Source: SVFI01 sp045535935 (GTDB lineage Bacteria > Bacillota > Clostridia > Lachnospirales > Lachnospiraceae). Taken from it: 32,109 bases of DNA. This document shows, one piece after another, positions 1 to 7,949 of this stretch. Where the stretch lies: contig JAZSMO010000024.1 in the NCBI GenBank assembly GCA_045535935.1, positions 1 to 32,109 on the forward strand, given 5' to 3'. The notes under the pieces were generated by a model, which saw nothing but the letters and a program-made list of their open reading frames with translations, was not told the DNA's origin and ran no database searches. Position 1 is the first letter of the stretch. Each line of letters opens with the position of its first letter. Made by a program: the position numbers and the translations under genes.

Positions 1-175
1 AACGTAATAAATCTTCTCCGGTCATATACTTCGCCTCCAAATCTGCGTTTTGCTTAACCTGTTTTACCTTTTTGTGCAGCAATTTTATATTGGTGGATGT
101 TCCGTCACCAACCGACTCATCTGTTGATTCCTCAAGAAAGGCATTGCTTAAATTTAAATCTTGAAATTTTTCCAT
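1..175 (-). CDS. Internally deleted Rpn-family gene copy (C-terminal part only), partial at window edge
   Basis: On the minus strand an ATG at 175-173 follows AGGAGG and opens a frame that runs off the window start (58 codons visible). The first 14 residues (MEKFQDLNLSNAFL) equal those of the full-length Rpn gene at 20154-20996. The frame then jumps directly to EESTDESV, equivalent to residue 173 of that protein, so about 158 residues (474 nt) including the whole nuclease core are missing in frame. DNA at 141-208 is identical to 20121-20188, and 1-78 is identical to 20725-20802, both inverted. The deletion removes the residues matching D60, E74 and Q76. The reading frame, start and ribosome site are intact, so this could be a remnant or a gene for a free-standing C-terminal domain. 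The 3' end is not visible. Confidence 0.65.
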   Translation of the reverse strand, partial: MEKFQDLNLSNAFLEESTDESVGDGTSTNIKLLHKKVKQVKQNADLEAKYMTGEDLLR

Positions 176-203
176 TCTTCCTCCTGACTGATGCAGGAAG
201 AAT
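174..203 (-). promoter_or_regulatory. Hairpin covering ribosome site and start of the deleted Rpn copy
   Basis: ATTCTTCCT at 174-182 and AGGAAGAAT at 195-203 form a perfect 9-bp inverted repeat with a 12-nt loop. On the minus-strand transcript the pairing includes part of the AGGAGG ribosome site and the first bases of the ATG. The same element precedes the full-length copy at 20126-20155. Confidence 0.5.
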
Positions 204-233
204 CTGCTCACTTCGACAATCCAAGTCAACCCC

Positions 234-1388
234 TTAATAGAAAATATGTCCCCCGATTTGCTGACCTTCCAGACCCGGAATCGGGGTACGGAAGAACAAG
301 CAGTTGCCCACCGGCGATGCGCCGGCCATAGAGTCTCTGGCCGCCTGGTAGCAGGATTCGTTGGCGCCTCGGGCAAGCACAATGGCAAAACGCCCGCTTC
401 CCACCGGCGAAAACTGTTTCGGTGCCATGATAACCTCGAGCACCGTATTCGGAAACAGTGGGCTTCGCACACGGTTCATGACAACCGCTCCGACCGCCAC
501 CTTTCCGGTATAGCTCTCTCCTCCGGCTTCACACTCGATAATCGCCGCCATCAAATCTTCGTCTCCGCTGGCAAATACCACATCCGAAAGATCTCTCGTC
601 CCCATCGCCGCCGACTGCGCTGACATAGCCAGCTCTTTTTTGTACTGTTCGCGGAGCGCCGTAAGGTCACTTTCCTTCGCCGCAATCTCTCTTTCGTAAG
701 CCAGTGCCTGCGCTTCTTTTTCGGCGATTTCCGCCATGTATTTTTTCAAGTCGGCGCCGGCCACTTTCACACTTTCATATATTTCCGAGGATTTCACGCT
801 TGCTTCCTGCTCAAGGACAAGCAACGTCTCCCTATCCTGTTCCAGTTCCTCTTTCCGTTCCGAAATCATCTCTTCCGTGCGGGCATACTCATCCAGCATT
901 TCCCTGTCATACTGGTTCAGCATTTCTATGTAATCTGCTTTATTCAAAAAATCAGTGAAGCTGGAAGCCGTCAGAAACAGTTGCAAATAAGACTCACTTC
1001 CCGACTCGTACATGAACTTAATACGCTTTTTCATATCCTCGTACCGAGTCTTTTGAAGCTCCTCCGCCTCCGCAATCTGCACTTCAGCCGCCTCAATCGC
1101 TTCCACTTTTTTCTTTCTTATTTCCTCGATTTGTGCAAGCTCCATGTTAACCTTGGACAACTGATCTTCCAACTGAGTAAGATAATTCTGCAGGCTGACA
1201 CGGTCACCGTGAAGATCATCGAGCGCATTATTTGTTTGATTCAGCTTACTTTCTGTCTGCCTTTTTTCACTTTCCGCTTCCTGAATCTTTTGTCCCGTCG
1301 TTGTCGCATACACGCAGACCGGCGTCATAACAAAAAGAATTCCTGCAAGCAAGAGCGCACCCTTATAAAAATTACGCCTATTTTTCAT
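234..1388 (-). CDS. Secreted coiled-coil cell wall hydrolase, SleB/Hydrolase_2 type
   Basis: Predicted exported peptidoglycan hydrolase of 384 aa. An N-terminal signal/membrane segment (roughly residues 5-29, ending VCVYA) is followed by about 220 residues rich in E, K, Q and A with heptad character, like the coiled coil of PcsB/CwlO-type proteins. The C-terminal ~110 residues match the SleB (Hydrolase_2) fold: AAIIECEAGGES with the candidate catalytic Glu, then VAVGAVVMNRV and PKQFSPVGSG. SleB-family enzymes are lytic transglycosylases, classically of the spore cortex, but the coiled coil fits a vegetative envelope enzyme as well. The start is uncertain: an in-frame TTG at 1406 and ATGs at 1394 and 1388 exist. 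I chose 1388 because AGG lies 7 nt upstream and the signal sequence follows at once. It is the last gene of the minus-strand run from tsaC. Confidence 0.85.
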   Translation of the reverse strand: MKNRRNFYKGALLLAGILFVMTPVCVYATTTGQKIQEAESEKRQTESKLNQTNNALDDLHGDRVSLQNYLTQLEDQLSKVNMELAQIEEIRKKKVEAIEAAEVQIAEAEELQKTRYEDMKKRIKFMYESGSESYLQLFLTASSFTDFLNKADYIEMLNQYDREMLDEYARTEEMISERKEELEQDRETLLVLEQEASVKSSEIYESVKVAGADLKKYMAEIAEKEAQALAYEREIAAKESDLTALREQYKKELAMSAQSAAMGTRDLSDVVFASGDEDLMAAIIECEAGGESYTGKVAVGAVVMNRVRSPLFPNTVLEVIMAPKQFSPVGSGRFAIVLARGANESCYQAARDSMAGASPVGNCLFFRTPIPGLEGQQIGGHIFY

Positions 1389-1418
1389 AAACATACCTAT
1401 CACCAAAACACTGCAAAA

Positions 1419-1904
1419 TTACAGATCCATCTCTATCTTTCTTCCGGTCCTTTCATATGCCACATACTCTACTCCCGCCGCATCAAACATCCGCTTGGAT
1501 GCCACATTGGACGGTGTGCCCGCATATTTATCACAATCATACACTACTTTTTTAATTCCCGCCTGAATGATTGCCTTTGCACATTCATTACACGGAAAAA
1601 GCGACACATAAAGAGTTGTCCCCTCCAAACTTCCTCCGCGATAATTTAAGATCGCATTCAGTTCGCTGTGGGTAACAAACGGATACTTTGTCGCCAGCTC
1701 ATCTCCCTCTCTGGCCCATGGAAAATCCTCATCTTTGCAGCCGTTTGGGAAACCGTTATATCCCATGGATAAAATACGGTGATCCTTTCCAACAATACAA
1801 GCCCCCACCTGCGTGTTCGGATCTTTGGAACGCATTCCCGACAAAACGGAGACGCCCATAAAATATTCGTCCCACGAAATATAATCACTTCTCTTCTGAT
1901 TCAT
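1419..1904 (-). CDS. dCMP deaminase (ComEB-like)
   Basis: Zinc-dependent deoxycytidylate deaminase, 161 aa, converting dCMP to dUMP for dTMP synthesis. The zinc-binding and catalytic motifs are visible: H79-S-E81 (HxE) and P104-C105-N-E-C108 (PCxxC). The segment NTQVGACIVGKDHRILSMGYNG is typical of the family's N-terminal half. Length is normal. GGAGGAG stands upstream of the ATG. It lies 39 bp downstream of rpiB in the same direction and probably shares the tsaC promoter. ComEB of competence operons is homologous, but no other competence gene is nearby, so nucleotide metabolism is the likelier role. Confidence 0.92.
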   Translation of the reverse strand: MNQKRSDYISWDEYFMGVSVLSGMRSKDPNTQVGACIVGKDHRILSMGYNGFPNGCKDEDFPWAREGDELATKYPFVTHSELNAILNYRGGSLEGTTLYVSLFPCNECAKAIIQAGIKKVVYDCDKYAGTPSNVASKRMFDAAGVEYVAYERTGRKIEMDL

Positions 1905-1943
1905 ACTAACCCCTACTCCTCCGATTCTTTTCTAAATCAAATC

Positions 1944-2372
1944 TTATTCTTCTATCTGGTCGACTCTTCTCTGATGTCTCGCATCACCCGAAAAATCTGT
2001 ATCAATAAAATTATCTACGATTTCCATTGCCAGATTCGGTCCGACAATCCCTGCTCCCAAGGCAAGCACATTTGCATCATTATGAAGTCTCGTCATTTTT
2101 GCAGTCAATCCGTCGCTGCAAAGCGCAGCACGCACGCCTTTTACCTTGTTTGCTGTAATCGAGATACCGATTCCCGTCGTACAAATAACGATTCCCTTCT
2201 CGCACTCACCGCCGGCAACCGCCTGGGCGACCGCACGTCCGTAAACCGGATAGTCACAGGACGACTTATCGTAACATCCCACATCCTTTACATCTATCCC
2301 GCGCTCTTTTAAGTGAGCAATCACTAACTCTTTTAAATCAAATCCGCCATGGTCACTTCCTATTGCTATCAT
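1944..2372 (-). CDS. rpiB: Ribose-5-phosphate isomerase B
   Basis: Interconverts ribose 5-phosphate and ribulose 5-phosphate in the pentose phosphate pathway; 142 aa, the usual RpiB/LacAB length. Visible hallmarks are SDHGG at residues 6-10, the catalytic Cys in ICTTGIGIS (C64), the anion-binding TGIGISITANK loop, HNDAN at 97-101, and the C-terminal RHQRRVDQIE. Only 9 bp separate its start from the stop of tsaC, so the two are surely co-transcribed; the tsaC-rpiB-dCMP deaminase order recurs in Clostridia. Confidence 0.95.
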   Translation of the reverse strand: MIAIGSDHGGFDLKELVIAHLKERGIDVKDVGCYDKSSCDYPVYGRAVAQAVAGGECEKGIVICTTGIGISITANKVKGVRAALCSDGLTAKMTRLHNDANVLALGAGIVGPNLAMEIVDNFIDTDFSGDARHQRRVDQIEE

Positions 2373-2381
2373 AATATCCTC

Positions 2382-3434
2382 CTATCCGACTTCAATAACT
2401 TTATGTCCTGCCGCCTTCAGCATGCGGTTCATAACTGCTTGTCCGATTCCATCCTGCGCAAATGCCTGCACATACATAAAATCGGTTTTTTCTTCATCAA
2501 ACTCCCGAAGGATGCGGAACAGGCTGCGCGCCACTGCTGCCATATCCGTCCTGTCTCCTGTCACTTTCACGACATCCGCCTCATAAAGCGATGCGTCCTG
2601 CTCGGAAACAATGACACCGGTCTTAAATCCCTGCGCCTTTTTTTCAGCGATCAGTTCCCGTATCTTCGCAGAAACTTTATCAGGCTCTCCGGAAACAATG
2701 GTCAATTCTCCCTGCGGTGCATAGTGCCTGTATTTCATCCCGGGCGCTTTCGGCGCCTGCAAACTATCCTTTTCCAGCATGGTCGGATCCAGACAAACCT
2801 GTCCCAACACCTCCTGCAACATCTCCCATGTCACATAGCCCGGTCGCAGAATCACAGGAACATCCTCCGTCAAATCCACAATGGTCGATTCCACGCCGAT
2901 ACCGACTTCACCGTCATCCAGAATCATTTCAATCTTGCCGTTCATGTCTTCATATACATATTTGCCAACTGTCGGCGATGGTCTCCCGGATGTGTTGGCA
3001 CTGGGCGCCGCCACAAATCCTCCCGCTTGGGAAATGAACGCTTTTGCCACCGGATGATTCGGCAAACGAACCGCAACCGTATCCAGCCCGCCTGTCGTCT
3101 CTTTCGGTACGATATCTGCCTTTTTCATAATGATAGTCAGCGGTCCCGGCCAAAAATGCTCCGCCAGAACATAAGCCTGCTTCGGAATATCTCTCGCAAC
3201 TTTTTCCATATCTTCCACGCGACATATGTGAACAATTAAAGGATTGTCGCTCGGCCTTCCCTTGGCTTCGTATATTTTTTTCGAAGATTCCGGATTCAGC
3301 GCATCGCCGCCGAGACCGTAAACCGTCTCTGTCGGAAACGCCACCAGGCCTCCTTGACAAATAATTTTACCCGCTTGCTTTATCGCTTCTTCGTCCGCTT
3401 TATTCTTTTGGATTTTTATCCATTTTGTCTCCAA
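2382..3434 (-). CDS. tsaC: Threonylcarbamoyl-AMP synthase, Sua5 type
   Basis: Makes L-threonylcarbamoyl-AMP from Thr, bicarbonate and ATP, the first step of the universal t6A37 tRNA modification. At 350 aa it is the long Sua5 form: a YrdC domain (about residues 10-210, with GLVAFPTETVYGLG, KGRPSDNPL and AAPSANTSGRPSPT) joined by APGMKYRHYAPQ to a C-terminal Sua5 domain. The start is TTG, preceded by GAGG at a spacing of 8; no in-frame ATG lies near. A promoter sits at 3501-3528 and this is the first gene of the tsaC-rpiB-dCMP deaminase-SleB run. TsaC is a conventional symbol for the function; Sua5 or YwlC would be equally apt. Confidence 0.94.
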   Translation of the reverse strand: METKWIKIQKNKADEEAIKQAGKIICQGGLVAFPTETVYGLGGDALNPESSKKIYEAKGRPSDNPLIVHICRVEDMEKVARDIPKQAYVLAEHFWPGPLTIIMKKADIVPKETTGGLDTVAVRLPNHPVAKAFISQAGGFVAAPSANTSGRPSPTVGKYVYEDMNGKIEMILDDGEVGIGVESTIVDLTEDVPVILRPGYVTWEMLQEVLGQVCLDPTMLEKDSLQAPKAPGMKYRHYAPQGELTIVSGEPDKVSAKIRELIAEKKAQGFKTGVIVSEQDASLYEADVVKVTGDRTDMAAVARSLFRILREFDEEKTDFMYVQAFAQDGIGQAVMNRMLKAAGHKVIEVG

Positions 3435-3500
3435 AACAAAAACCTCAATCTCTGCTGTCTTTTGTTATATGACTGCACATCAGCGCAATAACTCATGATA

Positions 3501-3528
3501 ATTATACCACACCATTTAAATATTGCAA
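3501..3528 (-). promoter_or_regulatory. Sigma-A promoter for tsaC operon
   Basis: On the minus strand TTGCAA (3528-3523) and TATAAT (3506-3501) are separated by 16 bp, with an extended TGG before the -10. It lies at the very end of cwlD, giving tsaC its own start after cwlD. Confidence 0.6.
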
Positions 3529-4194
3529 AATCCCCAAAACAATATTCCACGCCATCGCTTTTTGATACTCCTCCTGCATCAGCTTTTCCGCTTCTTCTCC
3601 ATTGGAAAGAAAACCGCATTCCACTATGATGGTCGGCACGGAAGATTTCTTCAAAAGGTAGTAGCTGTCATTGGCCTTCGCCTGTCTTTCATTGGTTTCA
3701 TCCACTCCTTTACGCAGCTGCTCCTGCATAATCTTCGCCGCCGTCTCCCCTTCTTTCGATGTATCATAATAAAAAACCTGTGCCCCGCGCACTGACTCGG
3801 AGGTATAACTGTTTTGATGTATACTTACCGCCATTGCCGCTCCGGATGTGTCAATCAATGCCAAGCGGTTCTTTAAATCTTCTATTTTTTTATTGGAACT
3901 GTCTCCCTGATAAAGCCCCTCATCCTCATTTCTGGTCATGACGACCTTGACATCCTGTGCTTCCAGATACTCCGCCACAAGCAAAGCCACTGACAGGTTG
4001 ATCTCTTTTTCCAGCGCGCCGTTGATCCCAACCTTACCGGGATCCACCCCTCCATGACCGGCATCAATCACAACAACAGGACGCTCTGCGTCCTCCCGCC
4101 AGGACATTGTATACTGCGCCGCCGTCCTTGCCAGATAGTACAAAGACACTATCATGCAAACGGCCATCAGAGTAGATACAATTTTTGATTTCAC
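3502..4194 (-). CDS. cwlD: N-acetylmuramoyl-L-alanine amidase, CwlD-like
   Basis: Zinc amidase of the Amidase_3 family, 230 aa, with one N-terminal membrane or signal segment (residues 5-25). The zinc ligands and catalytic Glu are visible: DAGHGG (H47), LEKEINL (E62), SIHQNSY, and the C-terminal VECGFLSN. Size and architecture match CwlD, which with PdaA makes the muramic-delta-lactam of the spore cortex, so sporulation is implied. Other Amidase_3 enzymes cannot be excluded. The start is GTG with GGAGG 5 nt upstream. The gene lies between the terminator at 4241-4271 and the tsaC promoter, so it is probably transcribed alone. No sporulation-sigma promoter could be called with confidence. Confidence 0.88.
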   Translation of the reverse strand: MKSKIVSTLMAVCMIVSLYYLARTAAQYTMSWREDAERPVVVIDAGHGGVDPGKVGINGALEKEINLSVALLVAEYLEAQDVKVVMTRNEDEGLYQGDSSNKKIEDLKNRLALIDTSGAAMAVSIHQNSYTSESVRGAQVFYYDTSKEGETAAKIMQEQLRKGVDETNERQAKANDSYYLLKKSSVPTIIVECGFLSNGEEAEKLMQEEYQKAMAWNIVLGILQYLNGVV

Positions 4195-4240
4195 CGATGC
4201 CTCCGAAAAACTCTTATCATTTCACTATATGCACACCCAT

Positions 4241-4271
4241 CAAAAAACAGACCTTTGACGGTCTGTTTTTG
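4241..4271 (-). terminator. Terminator after the GH18 gene
   Basis: CAGACC/GGTCTG stem flanked by A and T runs (AAAAAACAGACC, loop tttgac, GGTCTGTTTTT). It is symmetrical; on the minus strand it ends in a T6 run and lies just downstream of the GH18 stop. Confidence 0.8.
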
Positions 4272-4307
4272 ATTCTCTCTATAAAATAAGCTTAACATTG
4301 CATAAGA

Positions 4308-6122
4308 TTAATCTGTGATTATTTCCTCCATCACCGGAGCTTCCTCTGTCTGCTGTCCTGCCTGCGCTTTGCTCGTATAGTCTGCAATCACATCCCATAT
4401 TTCTGCCTTTTCCAGACCGAGTTTCCACTGGGCAACTCCGGCCAGCTGATACCCCGCCATAAGATTCAGCTTTGCGCTGATGCTTTCCGCATCTTCCAGC
4501 CATATCTGATATGTGGCGCCGTCCGCTTCAAAAGAAGCAAAATTCTGTGCCGTCTCCTGATCCCAAGCTGCGGACACTCCGTTCTGGGCAAGATAATTTT
4601 CAGCTGCGCTCATGGACAAAGCCTCTGAACTGACGCCGTCGGTAATTTTCCACAAACGGGTATAAAACGGTATTCCGTTGACCACCTTTTGGGCCGGAAC
4701 ATCCTTCAATGTATTTTCAATTCCCGCTTTAACATAGCCGATGGAAGCCACACTTCCCGCCTGCGAAGAACCGGAATAATGCTCGTCATATCCCATAATC
4801 ACGAAATAATCAACAACTTCACCTTGCTGCTTTCTTCCGTAATGTGCGGTATAGTCCGTCGGAACATAGTTGTCCACCGACAACACAATTCCGTTCTGGC
4901 GACACGGAATAGAAAGTTCCCTTAAAAATTGTACGTAATCTGCTCCCGCCTCTGCCGGAACCTGCTCAAAATCCACATTGATACCATCGATGCCATATGC
5001 AATAGTTGTCTGCACCAAATTATGGATCAGATTTTTGCGATTTGTGGTCGTCGACAGTATCTGCGCAATATCTACATCATTTGTAAAATTATCGACAAGT
5101 GCCCAAACCTCAATGCCTCTCGCATGCATATTATCCACATATCCCTGATCGGCAATCGATGTAAATCCGCCGAAATTGTCACTGAGGAAAAACCACGTCG
5201 GCGAAATTGTATTGATTCCCTTTGTGTTTGCAAGCATGGAGTCAATACCGGCATTGGCTGTTGTATTGGTCACCTGATGCCACGCCATATTGATCACATA
5301 ATCTTTTTGGATGGATGTATATGTCGGAGCAACGTAAGCCCCGGACAACTCAATCTCTTCCTCGGCGTAATCTTCCAGACGCTTATTTTCCACATATCCG
5401 ATCACCGAATCCGCTGTCTTTACTTTGGACCATGTCTCCATCTCTTCCAAAACATATACCTGTGCACCTTTTTCAAGCGGCTCTAAAATATCGCTCTTGA
5501 TACCGCCCTGATAACGGACCGCTGTATCCTTTTTAATCACTGCTGTCTGACTTGTCTGCCCCTGTACATACAACTGAATCCGGTCAGGTTCCTCATAAAT
5601 TTCACTCAGGAAATCTGCATACTGTGAAACAAAATCAAGCTCTACATATGGTACATCATCCTGCATAATACAGATTACTCTGCCGTTTTCCTGCACCTGT
5701 CCTGCAATCATATATGCGGAAGAATCCACCGGTATCTCATAAAGCTCTGTCGGCGTTGTAAACAAAAGCAATCTTTCATGCTTGTCATAGTAAAATTTAT
5801 CATTTAAATTTTCCTGAACAAAAGTTAGCGGAAGATAATAATTCCCATCCCGGATTACCGCCTGATCCGCAATCACCTCATCCTGCACGATGAGTGCAGC
5901 CTGCCACTCCTGAGTGATTCCGTAATATTCAGCAAGATCCATCGTTTCTTTCGAATAGGAATATTTATCATATACCTTCATACCTATGGCAACACCTGCA
6001 ATAAGAACAATGAGCAGTATTGCCACAAGCACAGGAACCCAGCCCTTTTTCCCGTAGTTACCGCCTTCATCCAAATCCATATCATCAAATTCATCTATTT
6101 CGTTTCTTTCGTCCCTACGCAT
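4308..6122 (-). CDS. Membrane-anchored GH18 glycosidase with SH3-like domain
   Basis: 604-aa type II membrane protein. An acidic cytosolic tail precedes one transmembrane helix (about residues 28-50, WVPVLVAILLIVLIAGVAIG). Next comes a stalk resembling the copper-amine-oxidase-N/stalk fold (NYYLPLTFVQENLN), then an SH3b-like segment (AVRYQG...YVLEEMETWSKVK...VIGYVENK). The GH18 barrel carries the catalytic signature DGINVDFE, with the proton donor at about E386. This layout matches YaaH/SleL-like and YdhD-like wall or cortex N-acetylglucosaminidases. I chose the ATG with AAAGGAG just upstream. An in-frame ATG at 6161 with GGGG at a spacing of 6 is a real alternative, giving 617 aa. Promoter at 6179-6207, terminator at 4241-4271: a single-gene unit. 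Confidence 0.9.
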   Translation of the reverse strand: MRRDERNEIDEFDDMDLDEGGNYGKKGWVPVLVAILLIVLIAGVAIGMKVYDKYSYSKETMDLAEYYGITQEWQAALIVQDEVIADQAVIRDGNYYLPLTFVQENLNDKFYYDKHERLLLFTTPTELYEIPVDSSAYMIAGQVQENGRVICIMQDDVPYVELDFVSQYADFLSEIYEEPDRIQLYVQGQTSQTAVIKKDTAVRYQGGIKSDILEPLEKGAQVYVLEEMETWSKVKTADSVIGYVENKRLEDYAEEEIELSGAYVAPTYTSIQKDYVINMAWHQVTNTTANAGIDSMLANTKGINTISPTWFFLSDNFGGFTSIADQGYVDNMHARGIEVWALVDNFTNDVDIAQILSTTTNRKNLIHNLVQTTIAYGIDGINVDFEQVPAEAGADYVQFLRELSIPCRQNGIVLSVDNYVPTDYTAHYGRKQQGEVVDYFVIMGYDEHYSGSSQAGSVASIGYVKAGIENTLKDVPAQKVVNGIPFYTRLWKITDGVSSEALSMSAAENYLAQNGVSAAWDQETAQNFASFEADGATYQIWLEDAESISAKLNLMAGYQLAGVAQWKLGLEKAEIWDVIADYTSKAQAGQQTEEAPVMEEIITD

Positions 6123-6178
6123 ATTGTCTCCTTTAACGCTCTGATGCTTTTCACATTTCATAAGTATCCCCTTTTGGT

Positions 6179-6207
6179 AGTATAGGCTTTTTCCCTTCTT
6201 TCGTCAA
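6179..6207 (-). promoter_or_regulatory. Sigma-A promoter for the GH18 gene
   Basis: Minus-strand TTGACG (6207-6202), 17-bp spacer, TATACT (6184-6179). Transcription would start only about 10-15 nt before the upstream ATG at 6161. Confidence 0.75.
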
Positions 6208-6236
6208 TTTATTTCATATTGGAATGATATAGAAAT

Positions 6237-6316
6237 AACCGGTATGTGCTGCAGCAAATGACATAGAGGGGCTATAACAGTTGCACTGCAGACAGCATAC
6301 CGGTTTTTTCTTTTTA
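6237..6316. terminator. Long hairpin with T-run on plus strand
   Basis: AACCGGTATG (6237-6246) pairs perfectly with CATACCGGTT (6296-6305), and the interior pairs partly (CTGCAG repeats). On the plus strand TTTTTTCTTTTT follows; on the minus strand the following sequence is a poor T-run. It sits after the minus-strand gene 6341-6622, so it may end that gene, yet the T-run points the other way. Confidence 0.5.
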
Positions 6317-6340
6317 TATAAGGTATATCATGGCTTACCT

Positions 6341-6622
6341 TTACTCTTCTACCCAGTCGTATCTGATAGAGGCGATTTCACCTTTCTCATCCAACTCAAC
6401 ATCGGCCATATATCCCGAACGCCCGTAACGGCTTCGCCGCTCATACACGCGGCATACATTCTGGGAGCCGGCTTCCGCATAAGCTTCTAACTGCTTTTTT
6501 ACGGCCAGCATGAGACAGATCTGAAGATCAATCCCTGCCAAAAGAGACTTCCAAGTATCTTCTCCTTCCTCAGCCTGCTCCCGAAGTACTGGATCATCCG
6601 CCAAAAATATCCCTCCTCTCAT
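6341..6622 (-). CDS. Small hypothetical protein
   Basis: 93 aa, not recognised. It begins MRGGIFLADDPVLREQ with GGGGG about 8 nt upstream of the ATG. The middle (LAGIDLQICLMLAVKKQLEAYAEA) looks helical; the C-terminal third is basic then acidic (RVYERRSRYGRSGY, ending RYDWVEE). There is no signal peptide or membrane helix. It is followed by the hairpin at 6237-6316 and separated from the GH18 gene by that gene's own promoter. It is the only long frame in this stretch with a plausible ribosome site, which is the main reason to accept it. Confidence 0.55.
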   Translation of the reverse strand: MRGGIFLADDPVLREQAEEGEDTWKSLLAGIDLQICLMLAVKKQLEAYAEAGSQNVCRVYERRSRYGRSGYMADVELDEKGEIASIRYDWVEE

Positions 6623-7121
6623 ACGTCAATCCCCCTGCTACCAAAAGGAAAATCACCTGTGAAACATTATTTTTGATTACGGGGAAATAAATTGACAAAA
6701 CTATTTAAGAGATGCTTCGGACACGCACAAAAAAACATATTTGATCAAAAAGATCCATTTCATAAATTTGAATTTCATATAGTGAAAATATTAAGGATTT
6801 GAAAAAACTAAGCACTTACGCGCCTAAAAGACATACAATAAATCATAATAATTTATTGATAAAACTGTATTAAAAAAATGTTGTAAGCATATGCTTACTG
6901 CTAAAAGAATATTTTCCCGAAGGGAAAAAATGAATGTGTCATGCCTCCTTCCGGTGCGAGACTGTCCGGATGCATCTCTTGGAGAAAGTATAAGTGATTC
7001 TTCCTCTTTTGGCAAGGAAAATATTAAAATTTTTGTGAAATCGACATCACAAAATCCAACTTCTATTGACTAAAATCGCCATAAAGTATAAGATACAAAT
7101 ACAAAAAAGGATGTGATAAAT
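6623..7121. other. Intergenic stretch, A+T rich, with two palindromes
   Basis: About 500 bp between divergent genes. It holds a perfect 16-bp palindrome (GTAAGCAT/ATGCTTAC, 6883-6898), a TTTTCCC-gaa-GGGAAAA hairpin (6912-6928), and the mecA promoter at its right end. The short frames here lack ribosome sites and recognisable sequence. No known riboswitch or RNA family could be recognised. Confidence 0.6.
7066..7094 (+). promoter_or_regulatory. Probable mecA promoter
   Basis: TTGACT (7066-7071), 17-bp spacer, TAAGAT (7089-7094), about 27 bp before the mecA start codon. Confidence 0.6.
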
Positions 7122-7853
7122 ATGAAAATCGAAAAAGTAAACGATCACCAGATTAAATGCACGCTCACAAGTGCAGATCTTGCAAATAGAGAACTTAAAA
7201 TCAGCGAATTGGCCTACGGAAGCGAAAAAGCAAAAACGCTCTTCCGCGACATGATGCAGCAGGCTGCATTTGAATTCGGCTTCGAGGCAGAGAATATTCC
7301 TCTTATGATTGAAGCCATTCCGATCGGCGCAGACTCCATCATCCTGATTATTACCAAGGTTGAGGATCCGGAGGAAATTGATACCCGTTTTTCCAAATTT
7401 GCCCCTTCCGTTTCCGACCACGATGATTACGACAGCAATTCTTCTCTTGCAGAAGACATCGCAGACGAAGTGCTTGACCTCTTTCGCCATATTGAGGCCA
7501 GCGCCGGAAAGAAGTCTGCCTCCGCAAAGGCTGCGGAGCAGCCACAGGATCGCGAACCTGCTTTTCCGCGTCTCGTCATCGCAGACCGGTTGGATGACCT
7601 TTGTACTCTTTCCCGCAACATTGCACCTTTCTACAGCGAGCATAATACTCTTTACAAAAATCCTGCTGACAACAGCTATGTATTATTACTTACCAAAGGC
7701 GGATTAACCTTGGAAGAATTCGGGCGCATCTGCAACATTTCTTCCGAATACGGCAAAATCGAAAAAGCCGAAGCCCCGAAGGAAGCCTATATTCAGGAGC
7801 ATTACAGCGAAGTGATCGGACGCGATGCCGTGCGTTCTCTAGCTTCTATCTAG
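7122..7853 (+). CDS. mecA: Adaptor protein MecA
   Basis: 243-aa adaptor that delivers substrates (ComK in Bacillus) to the ClpC AAA+ protease and promotes ClpC hexamer assembly. The N-terminal substrate-binding domain begins MKIEKVNDHQIKCTLTSADL, a family hallmark, followed by FRDMMQQAAFEFGF. An acidic/Ala-Lys linker (about residues 105-150) leads to the C-terminal ClpC-binding domain (LDDLCTLSRNI through YSEVIGRDAV). Slightly longer than the Bacillus protein because of the linker. I used the ATG at 7122; a GTG three codons earlier lacks a suitable ribosome site. Single-gene unit ending at a terminator shared with the convergent DUF1858 gene. Confidence 0.92.
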   Translation: MKIEKVNDHQIKCTLTSADLANRELKISELAYGSEKAKTLFRDMMQQAAFEFGFEAENIPLMIEAIPIGADSIILIITKVEDPEEIDTRFSKFAPSVSDHDDYDSNSSLAEDIADEVLDLFRHIEASAGKKSASAKAAEQPQDREPAFPRLVIADRLDDLCTLSRNIAPFYSEHNTLYKNPADNSYVLLLTKGGLTLEEFGRICNISSEYGKIEKAEAPKEAYIQEHYSEVIGRDAVRSLASI

Positions 7854-7872
7854 AAGATATAATCACAAACAA

Positions 7873-7928
7873 AAAGGGAGCCCCTGTTTCACAGATAAAC
7901 GACTATCTGAGAAGCAAAGGCTCCCTTT
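7873..7928. terminator. Bidirectional terminator between mecA and DUF1858 gene
   Basis: AAAGGGAGCC (7873-7882) pairs with GGCTCCCTTT (7919-7928), with an inner CAGATA/TATCTG stem. The T-run is better on the minus strand, but it serves both convergent genes. Confidence 0.8.
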
Positions 7929-7949
7929 CAATTCAAATTTATGCTTTAA

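Noticed and set aside
6824..7073. Short frames on both strands in the gap before mecA
   Set aside because: No ribosome site, no recognisable protein sequence, overlapping each other.
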